This document shows, piece by piece, positions 1 to 10,378 of a DNA stretch of 64,000 nucleotides. The stretch is taken from NCBI GenBank assembly GCA_036245525.1, contig BTPG01000002.1, positions 123,116,951-123,180,950 on the forward strand. Direction: 5' to 3'. The first letter of the stretch is position 1. The number at the start of each line of letters is the position of its first letter. Position numbers and translations under genes: made by a program. The DNA comes from Semisulcospira habei. Taxonomy: Eukaryota; Mollusca; Gastropoda; Semisulcospiridae. The notes below the pieces were generated by a model. The model worked only from the letters and a program-made list of their open reading frames with translations. It did no database searches and was not told the origin of the DNA.

Positions 1-25
1 AAACAACATGTCACATCCGTTACGT

Positions 26-2993
26 GACAGGGTGATCCTTAGGATAATCAGACGTGTTATACATACCTAGTTCTGTTTTCATGTCTTCATAAAAGTCTTC
101 AGTAGGCACATCTATGATCATAGAGTCTGTATCAGTGTATAATAGCCAACAGTCAGGATACTTCAGTTTAAAGTAATCATAGTAGAATTTAAGCATCAAC
201 AGTGTTGACAGTTCAAGTATTGCCATACCAATAAATACTGGCTTGTTCAGAACAATGTTTTTTTTTTTTTTTTTTAGTGTCACCGCATGCAACGACTGAT
301 GAAACTCTTTATACCCTGTGTATTGTGGCTTGCATGTAAGTTTAATTGCACCTGATTCAGTTGTAACCAGTCTCACAACTTTACAGTGATGTGGATTTTC
401 CATTGTCTTGCTGAAACAGGCATTGTCCATAAGCTTCAAGAAGTCTTTGTCAAATGCAGTGTTACATGAAGATGGGTGTTCTTCATTATGTAATCTTTCA
501 TAAAAGCACACTGATCAAATTATACGTCTCTGTGAACTTTCTTAAGTATTAGACCATGCCTGATGTAAAACTGCAGCAGGCGATAGTGACAAACGTAATT
601 AAATTATCATATAAATTTGGCACAAAATTTGTGTCTTCTGTTTTCCTGTCAAATACATTTTTTCAAATGCTAATGGATAATCATTGTGATAATCATGTAG
701 GTGGTGCGGGTACTCCAGGTCAACTTCAAAGATCCAACCTTTCTCGTGATTTCGATCATGAGTCATAATACAGTTTGTTAAGTCTGTTATATCATACTGT
801 GACAAATCATGCAGCTTAAAGTTTTTCAAGGGCAATAACTCAGTCATCGCAAATCCGTAAAGATTATTTGCATCTAAGAATAGGATATGTGACCTTGACC
901 TTGAGGGATCAAAGTCATCAAGGTATTTGTTGTTAGCTTTGGCATAAATATTTGCAGCTATACTAAAGCCACCTCTCAAACCATGTTCCACAATGTCAAC
1001 CATCGCCGAATCAGAGAGCAAGTCTATTTGAATCTTACTAGATTTTAAAAATGCATCCCATGTCATGCTATGAATTGTTATATAATTGGCTGGGTCAAGA
1101 CTATAGTGTAATGGACCTTTTTCATGGTAACTTTCAAATATGTCTGCTAGCAAGCAAACGTCAGCTTTTAAGTACTGATCATGCTAGTCACCAATCGTTT
1201 GACACCCTAATTTATTCCAAGCATCAAGATCATGCTGGTATTCAGAGTCAGAAATTTCTTTTAGTGTAGAATAAAATTTATCTTTTGGAGGCAGAGACGT
1301 TTCCTCAAACACAACCCAGCCATTAATGTACTCGTAGGGATAGACTCCTTTTTTAATTAACTCTGGCTCAAAATATGTACTTGTTATTGGAAATGATGTC
1401 AGTCCTTCTGCCAGACTAGCAAGTCCTGAGGACAAATGTTGCATGGAGTCATAAAACACAAGTTTGTGGTCTAACCTAAAAGTCAAGTACTTATCAGTTG
1501 TCTTGGCAATACACGTAATGTTTTTGTAAGACTCATCTACAGCCCGCATGATAATGTGTGAATCATACCCTTTATAGGCAACTTATATTTTGGGGGTTTT
1601 ATTTTTAATAACAAGTTACATTCACTATGTGCAGCACCTCTGTAACATCCAGTTTTGTGGTCGTGGTTGTGAACTTTATTACACCCCAGGAGTTGTTCAC
1701 AAAGCCAACATACCTCTGCTGTATTAAAATTCAGTTCATCCTCGTGTGTCATCACCATAGGCATCTGACAGTTTTCCAGATAATATATTACATTACTATG
1801 CAGTTGTCTCACTTCTATTAAAGACACACCTGCTGCATTTTCACCTATGTAGATAACATGTTCTGTATGCTCACCGTTTGACCTAACAAGAATGTAGCCA
1901 AAGGAGCATACCACTTGGTCATTTAATTTTACAGTCTTTGGTAGTGCTTCTGGAACAGGTCCCTCGTATGGTACAACCAGTGATTCAAAATCAGCATACA
2001 CTACAAATGGCACCTTTTGCTGATTTTTGTAGTTCTTGAAAAATACCTTGCTACCAGAATCTAGGTACCTAAGTATTGTTTGCATGCTATCAGCTGACCT
2101 GCAATGTTGAGCATGTTTGTGTGCTAACTCAATGGAGAATAACCTTTGTACGCATTTTCTGCAAAATTCTTGTTTTCCGATGTGATTTATTTATGTTCGT
2201 GAATTAGCCATGACATATTTCTGATAATTGTGTAGTAAAAGTTATCTCTGGTGCTTATTAGTAGCATGTCAACATGTTTATTTTCTGGTTGTCCATACCT
2301 TCGGGGCAAGTTGTGATACTCTAATTGGTTGTAATTTGTTTACAGACTCAGTGTCCCATACATACACGTTTACAGATATACCAGGATTTAGTTCTTCAAA
2401 CAAGTCTATGTCTTCCACCTTACCAGGAAAATCTATGCCATTGAAGTTGAGTTTGTTTACAAAGTTGATGTAGTTGGATATATGCTCAGGTTTTGTTTTT
2501 ACAACGTGTATTTTGGCAAGCACACACCACATAAAACAGTGATTGTCATTGTTCTGAATATTAACTACAGGTTTTTTTGTTTGCAACCTCAGTTGGTAGT
2601 GGCAGCCATGATTTGCTTAAAATAGGATGATATCTTGACTGCCTTAGTTGTAGTTCATGTACATACCCTTCATGCCAACCAGACCCTTTCATTTTGGCTC
2701 TATCAATTGCTGATAAGAAGTCAGCAACATTTTTTTTTTCTAAACATGTTCCCCAGTTCCATACTTGCATTAACTGTGTGTTGACTTGTTGCGATATATG
2801 GTACTAACATTTCACCGTTTCACTTGTTAAATTCTATTTTAACAACAACCTGAATCTTTACACAACCATCAAGAAGATTATCTCTTATTATGGTAAAAGA
2901 GTTCTCTATTGATTCATAAACATTGTAAACATTATATATAGGCAAGTTTGTTTTGTGAAATATGTTTTGCAAATTGTACATGTTGTCGGTCAT
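26..2993 (-). pseudogene. polB: Family B DNA polymerase (protein-primed, Polinton type), copy 1, broken
   Basis: The polymerase would replicate the element's linear DNA using a protein primer. Reading leftward from the ATG at 2993, I see an N-terminal region with the GSGWxEGYVHELQLRQSRY segment (about 2635-2690), a C2H2 finger (about 2100-2165), the exonuclease motif YADFES (1981-2000), a Cys/His cluster ending in YRGAAH..CN (about 1620-1690), an Exo III-like YLKADVCLLAD stretch (about 1150-1185), the Pol A-like DANNLYG motif (855-874) and the Pol C motif YTDTDS (118-141). The order matches family B polymerases of Polintons. The frame is broken several times (near 1185, 1550, 2090-2270, 2560-2590 and 2730), and an 18-T run at 258-275 sits inside the coding region. 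Similarity ends near position 26, so the C-terminus is missing. Copy 2 encodes the same protein at 40239-56441. Confidence 0.85.
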
Positions 2994-3063
2994 TTTTTAT
3001 TGTCCGACAAAATAATAATATAAAAATATTACTGTATGTGTAATACCATTTTATTAACTGTAA

Positions 3064-3564
3064 AGGCCCCACTACACATGTCCGGTTTTGAGGCCGATTC
3101 CCGATCAGTTTTTGAATCGGTAGGTGATCGGGCCACACTAAAAAACGTGTGCACTGCCACACATTTCCCAACTTGTTTAGCCGACCGGTTTGAACCGAAG
3201 ATCAAAGTCGTACCTGTCCTGCAAAATGGCTGCTAGTTTTGACAGTGATGATGATGTGCTTGCATTATCAGCAGTTTTGCATCATATTCGGGAAGAGGCG
3301 TGCGAAACATCAGCAACGGTGGTGGTACTGATCACAACAGGCCTGTTCTGCCATTTGCAAAATGAAACGACATGCTTTGCGAGACGCGCTCTGATTGGTT
3401 GAAGCTTACAACCGGGGCCGATTCGGATCGGAAAAATAGAGCAGGTTCTAGACACCCGATTCCCAGCCGATTGGGACTGGATTGGATAATTGACGTCATC
3501 CGGTCACAATCGGATTGGAATCAGCTTCAAAATTGGGGCACAACCGGCACGTGTGGCAGGGCCT
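3064..3564. mobile_element. Harbinger-type MITE, 501 bp, with TAA target duplication
   Basis: The left end reads AGGCCC..ACACATG and the right end, reverse-complemented, reads AGGCCC..ACACGTG, giving an imperfect terminal inverted repeat of about 20 bp. Both ends are flanked by TAA (3061-3063 and 3565-3567). A 3-bp TWA target duplication is characteristic of PIF/Harbinger transposons. Inside (3226-3300) is a short remnant beginning MAASFDSDDDVLAL with an acidic run, which may be a relic of a transposase N-terminus, but this is only suggestive. It is inserted between the polB start (2993) and the small gene of Polinton copy 1. Confidence 0.65.
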
Positions 3565-3569
3565 TAACA

Positions 3570-4057
3570 CCTACAATATAAAGATTCAGTGTACATAGTT
3601 GTTTGAATGTGTTTACACACTGTGTCAAACCAGTTATCATTAACTTTAAAGGTATGTGTCTTAAGCTTAACTCATTCTACCCCAGACACACCACAGCAAG
3701 ATAAGGTTCGACCATGATAGTTCAAGGGTGATGCCAGAATAGCTTAACGCCTATGGGCGCCAAGCTATTTTGGCATCACCCTTGAACTATCATGGTCGAC
3801 CTATGTCCTGCACTGCAATGCAGTCTTCAGAGGACAACGGCAAAATTTGTGGATTTCGGTGTTGGGGTAGAAAGAGTTAACAGCCATGTACTCTACAAAT
3901 GGTCGCCTATGATAAATTCCAAACTCATATGATATGTTATGTGTATCACTGCTGGTACTGAGAGGCTTATGTCAGGCTGTTTAGAAGGTGTTCTTAACTG
4001 TTCAAAGTGTTGAACATCTCTGAAGCAGTCTGTAATATCAACCTGTCTGTCCATCAT
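3570..4057 (-). pseudogene. Polinton small gene (about 100 aa family), copy 1, split by a MITE
   Basis: The product has no function I recognise. The protein starts MMDRQVDITDCF at 4057 and is collinear with the two tandem homologues in copy 2 (39521-39812 and 39866-40180). After a frame break its C-terminal half contains the family signature DNWFxTVC (about 3625-3645). The gene is split by a piggyBac-type MITE at 3671-3876 that landed in a TTAA within the coding region. It lies between polB and the packaging ATPase on the same strand, which suggests co-expression with replication or packaging genes; that is inference from position only. Confidence 0.6.
3671..3876. mobile_element. piggyBac-type MITE, 206 bp, with a large internal palindrome
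   Basis: Inverted ends CTCATTCTACCCC and GGGGTAGAAAGAG are flanked by TTAA on both sides (3667-3670 and 3877-3880), the hallmark of piggyBac-class insertion. The centre (about 3705-3803) is a near-perfect palindrome with arms of about 40 bp around a short spacer that would extrude as a long hairpin. A diverged relative of the same palindrome occurs at 27757-27830. The insertion interrupts the small Polinton gene. Confidence 0.7.
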
Positions 4058-4110
4058 TTTTTTTATGACCACAACAAAAGAATAAATTAATTCAAATCTA
4101 CCCTGTAAAT

Positions 4111-5071
4111 CTACCCTCTTCAGGACGACGATCGGTGTCCGTCAAGGATGCCTGCTCTCTCCTGTCCTTTTCAACATATTCCTGGAGAAGATCATGCAGG
4201 AAACCCTCCACGACCACCATACTTCAATCTCTATTGGTGGCAGATCCCTGTGCAATCTTCGATTCGCAGACGATATTGACCTCATGGCAGGCAGCAATAG
4301 TGAGCTCCAAAACCTGACAGACAAACTTTCAAGTAGCGCAGGGTCTTATGGCATGGAGATCAGTACGGATAAAAGCAAAGTGATGATCAACACCACAAGC
4401 GACAGCAGCAGCAACATTCACATGAACGGCCAGAAGCTAGAAGAGGTCAATAGCTTCAAGTACTTGGGAGCCACCCTGTCCAAAGACGGTAGTTGCATAG
4501 CAGAGATCCGTATCAGGATAGGTACAGCAACATCCGCAATGGCCAGGCTGGACAGGATATGGCGAAGTAACTCCATCAGCTTCACCATCAAGTACAGGCT
4601 TTACAAGTCCCTCGTAGTGTCTATTCTACTCTACGGCTGTGAGACTTGGACACTGCTTGCAGACTCAGAAAAGAAAATCCAGGCCTTTGAGAACAAGTGC
4701 CTGAGGAAGTTGCTCCGCATCTCGTACCGCGAGCACAAAACCAACGAATATGTACGGAGCATCGTCACCTCCCTGGTGGGCCCACATGAACCTCTTCTGG
4801 CAACCGTGAAACGGCGCAAGCTTGCTTGGTTTGGCCACGTGACCCGACACAACACCTTGTCCAAGACTATCCTCCAAGGCACTCTCGAAGGAAGTCGTCG
4901 GCGAGGTCGTCAGAGAAAGAGTTGGGTCGCAAACATAAAAGAATGGACCGAACTCGAGATGCCAGACTTGCTTGCCACCGCCCAAAATAGAACTCAGTGG
5001 AGAGCACTGTCTGTTGCTGCTGCCTTTCAGTCCCCCCAACGCCCAGTTCGGGCAAGGGACTGATGATGATG
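4111..5071 (+). mobile_element. LINE-A, 5'-truncated copy
   Basis: The insertion is bounded by an 11-bp target duplication, ACCCTGTAAAT (4100-4110 and 5072-5082). It is truncated at the 5' side and ends in a short GATGATGATG tail, as expected for target-primed reverse transcription by an APE-type LINE with a simple-repeat tail rather than poly-A. It lies between the small gene and the ATPase gene of Polinton copy 1. A second 3' fragment of the same family is at 20563-20768. Confidence 0.85.
4113..5063 (+). CDS. Reverse transcriptase C-terminal half (LINE-A, partial)
   Basis: This is an open frame of about 316 codons running in from the truncated 5' edge with no start of its own. It begins at the GVRQGCLLSP motif of the RT fingers/palm and contains the catalytic FADDIDL motif (about 4260-4280). 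The thumb region YLGATLSKDG, the YGCETWTL segment and a C-terminal arginine-rich RRRGRQRKSW region follow. This architecture is typical of the molluscan endonuclease-reverse transcriptase LINEs. It would have copied its own RNA at nicked chromosomal DNA. The endonuclease and the N-terminal RT are missing, so the copy is dead despite having no internal stop. Confidence 0.8.
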   Translation, partial: TLFRTTIGVRQGCLLSPVLFNIFLEKIMQETLHDHHTSISIGGRSLCNLRFADDIDLMAGSNSELQNLTDKLSSSAGSYGMEISTDKSKVMINTTSDSSSNIHMNGQKLEEVNSFKYLGATLSKDGSCIAEIRIRIGTATSAMARLDRIWRSNSISFTIKYRLYKSLVVSILLYGCETWTLLADSEKKIQAFENKCLRKLLRISYREHKTNEYVRSIVTSLVGPHEPLLATVKRRKLAWFGHVTRHNTLSKTILQGTLEGSRRRGRQRKSWVANIKEWTELEMPDLLATAQNRTQWRALSVAAAFQSPQRPVRARD

Positions 5072-5180
5072 ACCCTGTAAATAGCTATATATTAGGGCAC
5101 ACAGCTTTAATTGCAATTAGGCTGCTGCCAGCAAGAGAAAAATCAATAATTCCTGGGCTGGAGCTGGGGATTGTTTGCAT

Positions 5181-5774
5181 TTAAACTAATCCATACCCAG
5201 TTGGCTGATCTGTTTTTAATATGACATTCATGTGCTTAGTTGATTTCAGTTTATTCATCTCATCATCATCTCATTCATGCTTGTTTGGTATAACATCATT
5301 CTCCCTGAGGCAGTCTTCAAAGCTATCATGAACTTTACAGTAAAACACACTTTAGTTGCTCATGAAAATCTTTAAGTACAGCATTATATTTTTGAATGAG
5401 AATCCAGACACTGATGTTTGCATGTCTGCCACTGAAGGCAAGTTCTGCTAAAGTGTTTCTCTTTTTGGCAATGTCCTTCTGTACAGAGCAGTCATCAACT
5501 ATAATAAAGTTGGCTGCCCTTGAAATTGCTTCTAAAAATACTGCAGGTAGTCAGTTAGTTTTTTCTCAGGATCGACTAAGTAAATGTTGTCAGTCCAAAT
5601 AAATAAACAGTTTTGGTAAGCTTTGTTGTGTTTGATTGTAGGACAGAATATCACAATGTTTTCAAAATGATGGATGTATCTTGTTTGTAATAAGTCAAGA
5701 ACAAATTCAGTTTTCCCACAGCCTGTGGCACCACAAAACAAACCACAGTGAGAATCAAGTGTCAGCAATTTCAT
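5181..5774 (-). pseudogene. A32/FtsK-HerA-type DNA packaging ATPase, copy 1
   Basis: ATPases of this type pump viral DNA into preformed capsids. From the ATG at 5774, chosen because copy 2 starts at the same codon, the Walker A sequence GATGCGKT appears at about residues 14-21 (DNA 5711-5737). The Walker B region FIIVDDCS lies at about 5480-5500, followed by a conserved LxQKYNAVLKDFxEQLK segment. An in-frame stop near 5262 precedes the expected C-terminus, and the homologous tail ends at TAA 5181-5183. The length of about 195 residues is short for the family but matches copy 2. It lies downstream of the capsid gene on the same strand, the usual Polinton arrangement. Confidence 0.8.
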
Positions 5775-5838
5775 TTTAAAACTATATATAATTTTGCTCA
5801 TTAATACATGGTACCACTTAGTCTGCTTTCTTAGATGT

Positions 5839-7064
5839 TCAGTTGAGCATCATAATTAAATACAAGTAAATACTTAAAGCTCTGCCTGTTTCGCTCTTTT
5901 TTTGTATCTGGATTGTAATTCCGTCATTACCATTCTCAATATGTCGACCTGACCCATGTAGGTAGTCGTCAACTGTATTACTTAAGTCTAGCCAAGTGCA
6001 TACTTGTCCATCAGGTATTGGTCGATGTGTACATCATACAAATATAGATCTTTGCATGCCATGTTTGCATTTTTTCTCTAAGTCTTCCACCTGCAAAATA
6101 TCTTTTGATCTTGTCATAGTGTTGTTAAAGTAGCATGTCTGAATCATACACTTGATTAGGATGCCCTTCAATAGTGCAGGATAGTGTGTGATCTTTGGAT
6201 TGTAACATTTTTCTGACTCCCTTTTGAATGGATTTTTTGGTTCAACAAATAGCATAAGTATGCCTTTCAGTGACCTAACAGGTTTGTTTAAGTTGATGTT
6301 CCACATTGTATCACCTTTGTCTTTGGGTATTGTACTGTGTCTTATCACACAGTCATAATAAATTGGAAATCTTGACTGGTAATGATTTTGTATGAGTCTA
6401 GCTAGTTCAGTATGTGCAACAATTTCATATTCCAAGGAGATGTTTGAGATCTGTTGCATCTGTGTCAGATGACCTGATAACTTTTGGGCATTTATTAAAA
6501 GTTAGTTCAAAACTTAGCTGGTCATTCAGTGCTCCTTGGTAATAAGGCAAATGTGCTGTTAGGATTTCAAATTCAAGTGGAATGTAAAATCTACTTCCAT
6601 ATGTTTCTGCTAATATAACATCCTTGGCAGATGATGTAGATTTGTCGCCTGTATTGATTCTAAGTTTGGCAACATTATCAGACAGTATACCTTGATAAAC
6701 ATGGCCTTCTCATTCTTCCTTAGCGAGCCACAGATCTTTGTAGCAGTAGAAAACATCAGCATCATCTAAACTAAACACTTCATTGCTTTCAAGTTTAAAT
6801 TTAATAGTCTTAATAATTGCTCTGCCAACATTACCAACTAATCTTCTGTTTGCATCTGTTTCTGATAAAAGTTCAATATTAAAAGCAAGGTGTGCAGTAC
6901 CAGGAAAAATAACATCATTGGGACCTAGGTTTGGAAACTTGACAGTAAGAACTTGGTTTTGATCTATTGTGCTAGGATTGTTTGTGATAACAATTATCCT
7001 TAACACCTAGAGGTTCACATAGTTTTCTGTATGGGTCTAACTTTGATCCATAGGACTGTGTCAT
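5839..7064 (-). pseudogene. Major capsid protein (Polinton double-jelly-roll type), copy 1, broken
   Basis: This is collinear with the better-preserved copy at 37643-38789. It starts MTQSYGSKLDPYRKLCEP at 7064. A frame break near 7010 leads into a segment with VKFPNLGPNDVIFPGTAHLAF, then a segment containing FYCYKDLW (about 6730-6760), and further breaks near 6710 and 6460. The stop is at 5839-5841. The profile of long beta-rich segments without catalytic motifs, lying next to the A32 ATPase and at the divergent promoter, matches Polinton capsid genes. Family membership rests on recalled similarity to Polinton capsids and on gene order; a structure prediction would settle it. Confidence 0.7.
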
Positions 7065-7111
7065 TTTATTTATGCTAATTGAAAATAAAATTATTAAATA
7101 AAAATACAACA
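7065..7111. promoter_or_regulatory. Divergent intergenic promoter region, 47 bp, AT-rich
   Basis: Only 47 bp separate the start of the capsid gene (7064, minus) from the start of the membrane-segment gene (7112, plus). The stretch is almost entirely A and T. The equivalent gap in copy 2 is 37597-37642 (46 bp), also AT-rich. It must hold both promoters unless they lie inside the genes. No clear initiator could be assigned by eye. Confidence 0.45.
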
Positions 7112-8341
7112 GTGGCAGAGGGAGGATTTGAAGGTATTGAAATGGAAGATATGTATGACAGTACAATGGATATTACAAGAAATACTTCCATTTTGCATCA
7201 TGAACTTTTACTAAGCAAAGTAAACTCGTTTTATGATCATGTTGGTGTCCGCCCAGATGTCATAGATCCTAATCAGTTTGAACTTGACAAGGACCTGCAC
7301 TTATTTGTAAATACAGACAAAGGAAAAGTGCATCTAACCCATAAAAGCAACCCTCCTAAGTTTAGATCCTTAAACACAATCAAAGCTGAAGTCGGTGGTG
7401 ACGCAGGGCTGCAACGTTACCTTGGTGTATGTAGGGTATGAAGCAAACTTGTGAGTGCTCTTCACGAAGGGTTGCCAACAGGACAAGAAATTGAAATGAC
7501 AGAGATAAAAGGGTTATCGGAAATAGCATCATTTACGGAAGGACAAATGAATGAAGCTATGAAAACGATAAATGATTATCCCTTGTCCATGAGGGAGATA
7601 ATGGTGTTGAATAAATCACTGCAAACAATTAGAGGTGAATTAGTAAATAATGTAGCCATACTAGGTGAGCTTGATAATCACACAGAAATGGGGGAAAAAA
7701 CTGGGTAAAGCAGACGATGAGAATTATGGCATTGAAATAAAGAAAAAACACAAGACGATTAAAGGATTTGCAGATAGAAAGATTTAGTTAGTTATTTGGG
7801 TTTAATGCCGAGCAGGCAACTAAGGCCATCTCATGGCGGAGATAGAAAGATCAGCATGACTAGAAGTAATTGAAATTGGGAAAGAAAAACCGAAAACACA
7901 AGTCAACAGGATTAGAGAAAAGATACATAAGATATTACAAGAAGACACTACATTACCTGAGAGATTGAGAACACTTTTTAGAGAACAGGGTATTACATTT
8001 GCAAGTTTAATTACTGCTCTTGGGTTTATTATTAGTACTGTAGTAATGGCTGTAACCGGACACTGTGGTGGTTCAACAGCCCCAGATCCACCATCTTCTG
8101 ACCCAAAAGACTTACAGTCGTGGGTAAAAAAAACAAAACAACTAACACATATTTCAGACTTGCTTAAGAAATTGGCTGTAAAAGCAATGGATGCTTTGCC
8201 TAGCATGATAGGGAGTGTTGTAGTTGGTTGATAAGTACAGCAGCAAAAGTTGTTGGGTTTATGGCAGAGCGTATGTGGGTCTTTTTGGTGACAGTGGGAG
8301 GATTAATCACAGGATATTTAATGAAACAGGTAAAGAAGTAA
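7112..8341 (+). pseudogene. Polinton membrane-segment protein (possible virion/core protein), copy 1
   Basis: I cannot name the product. The N-terminus (starting VAEGGFEGIEMED; the ATG of copy 2 is GTG here) is followed by a charged region with SKVNSFYDHVG and a helical middle. The C-terminal part has a hydrophobic segment GITFASLITALGFIISTVVMA (about 7990-8050), a basic amphipathic stretch LLKKLAVKAMDALPSMIGS, and a final hydrophobic tail ending GYLMKQVKK. Similar Gly/Ala-rich membrane-active tails occur in capsid-block proteins of cnidarian and molluscan Polintons (recalled family knowledge). Breaks lie near 7440, 7708, 7784-7839 (a retroposon insertion) and 8230. Its last 24 bp overlap the end of the gene on the opposite strand. 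Confidence 0.65.
7784..7839 (-). mobile_element. Ultra-short retroposon, 56 bp, with 12-bp TSD
   Basis: A 56-bp insertion is flanked by AGATAGAAAGAT (7772-7783 and 7840-7851). On the minus strand it begins CCGCCATGAGATGG and ends in GCATTAAACCCAAATAACTAACTAA. Two more copies with the same limits and their own TSDs lie at 28197-28247 and 49032-49088. The tail resembles that of the longer tRNA-derived SINE at 44-45 kb, so it probably uses a related LINE's machinery. Confidence 0.75.
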
Positions 8342-9542
8342 TATCTCTAATCCAGTAAGGCCTATTACCAATGCAGATCTCTCTGACTCATGTGTGTTTG
8401 CCAGTGGTGGTTCTGGTGTTACTGGTGCTGGTGTAACTGGTGTTATTAGAGCAAGTAGTGACTGTAAATGTGTGGTTGTTGGACCTGAGCTTAAGTTTAC
8501 AGATTGATTGAGTCCTAATTTTTTATCAGACCCTGCAACAATTATTTCATTATGATAATTTTTTTTTATGGTTCCCATCTGAAGTTGAGGGTCAGATGGT
8601 AACATGTATAACCCAATGCCAACTACAAAGTCAACTTTTGATCTGGCATACCTGAGAACATCTTGATAGCATTGTATGCTTGACGAGAAATATACTACTG
8701 AGTTTATAACATCTTCCAGGTTTGCAAGAAATTGTTTTTGTGCTTCAAATTTGCCACTTCCATTTAAGATATTGATTTTGTTTGAGCGTGTGCTCCAAGC
8801 ATACACCACACATATGTTCTGATAGATTCATTAATGCGTTTGACTCCTGCTTGAGTAAACCCATCACTTCTGTCTAAGACAAATGTGGTCCAGGCATTAG
8901 ACTGTTTCTATTCTATTGAGCCTAATCAGATTTCAGGCTTTTTTGTGTGTGAATGAAGTGTGGCCTGGATTGTATTCTTGGGGGATATTGTCTGCGTCTG
9001 AGAGCATAATACAATGTTCCCATGCCATGGTGATCATCAAGTTTTTGTGTGATGTCTTACTTGGAGCTAATGTTAAATTCATTAGAGATGCATTCAAATG
9101 CTTTCATAAAAATGGGGTTATTAAACCGGTTGAAACTGGAGTCAGTTGGTAGTGGAGCTTGAAGTTCTGACAGTATTCAACTAAGCTGGTAATACGTATG
9201 GCAATGATACACAGACCTAATCAGTTTGAGTGATTCAAGTGGTTTGTAAAAGAAACACCACAGCCTGTGGTTGAACATATTATAGCAAAGATAAGCTGGT
9301 TTTGCAACCTGTAATGGACTTGAGGACCACTTTCTTGCAGTTAAATCATCTGTAATTGGTGGGTTTAGGTAATGATCAAAAGGATTTGGAACTTTTACTT
9401 CTTTTTCTCCTTCTGACACAGCTATGTTGAGCTGATATAGTTCAATTAATTTCTGGTCATAAGTAGGTGTGACATTGTACTTGGCGTCCACGTTAAATTG
9501 AAACGGTTTTGAACTAACGCTTGTTTGTGATTAAAATTCCAT
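8318..9542 (-). pseudogene. Polinton gene with C-terminal transmembrane anchor, copy 1, broken
   Basis: The function is unknown. The reading frame begins at the ATG at 9542, with a stop three codons in. A segment follows with VTPTYDQKLIELYQLNIAV and PFDHYLNPPITDD (9300-9490). A central part is heavily damaged (8820-9180). The C-terminal 163 residues contain a Pro/Thr-rich repeat (VTPAPVTPEPP, about 8400-8440) and a final hydrophobic helix ending LLLYLFH at 8318. The Pro/Thr stalk plus C-terminal anchor suggests a membrane-bound or virion surface protein; this is inference. Copy 2 retains only the C-terminus (33509-33681). It converges on the membrane-segment gene with a 24-bp overlap. Confidence 0.6.
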
Positions 9543-9570
9543 TGTGCATTTTTATTATGTGTTTATAAAA

Positions 9571-10268
9571 ATGTTTATTACTTTAACAAATCTTGATACA
9601 AGTAAGCCAGTGTTGTTAACTAATTGAATTGATAATCAATATGGTAATAAGGTTGTAGCTATCCATGAAATGTTCTACACTGTAAAGTGGTTTAATGTAA
9701 CAGATGATACAAGTTATTATGTAAAATTATTTGAAAGTTAAGTATTACATCATCTGCCAGAGTCTGTTACTTACTTTATACCGCCTGGGTATTATGACTT
9801 TTGTACTTTAGCTAACTGGTTACAAAGTGAATTAAAAATTAAAGCAACTTTAAATCCAGCTAACTTACTTGTTACATTAGATTTTTCGGGACCTATTAAA
9901 CCAAATATAGTTTCAAAAGATCTTGCAATTTTACTTGGTTTGGCAAACACTAAAGCTGAGGGGCATTACAAAATAGAGGCAGGTAGTGATACAATAACTG
10001 GAAAATATCCTGTTAATTTGGGAGTACATAAAATACTGAATGTTAATTTGAAAGAATTAAACATGACTGAAAATGTATACAATGGAAAGCCTTCAATGTT
10101 GTTAAGATGCATGCTGGCTGGAAGTGCTGCCTATTGCGAAAGTGTATTGTTAGATTTCCTAATTTGCACTTTAAAAAATTAGGTGCTAGTTTCTTTGATT
10201 CCCTGTGTTTATCTGTAACTAATCAGGATGGTAAACATGTTCAGATGGGTGATTTTGTGTTGTCTTAA
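9571..10268 (+). pseudogene. Minor capsid (penton-like) protein candidate, Polinton copy 1
   Basis: The frame starts at the ATG at 9571 (MFITLTNLDTSKPVLL) and ends at TAA 10266-10268, about 232 codons. In-frame stops lie near 9626 and 9739, and a frame break near 10150. Segments such as YFIPPGYYDFCTLANWL, YKIEAGSDTITGKYPVNLG and FFDSLCLSVTNQDG have the alternating pattern of a beta-sandwich. Polintons normally pair the major capsid with a single-jelly-roll penton protein, and this gene has about the right size and lies in the structural block. The assignment is by position, size and recalled similarity only. Confidence 0.5.
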
Positions 10269-10378
10269 AAGTTAAATAAATTGTATTTTTGTTGAATAAA
10301 AATGAGTAGCAGTCCAAACCCCCTCACGCTGGGACCATATGGCGTTGAGGCGCGTCCCCTGGGTGGTGGATAGGGGGT

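Noticed and set aside
3036..3581. Plus-strand ORFs at 3036-3581 as genes
   Set aside because: They lie within the Harbinger-type MITE and have no continuous domain beyond a possible short remnant.
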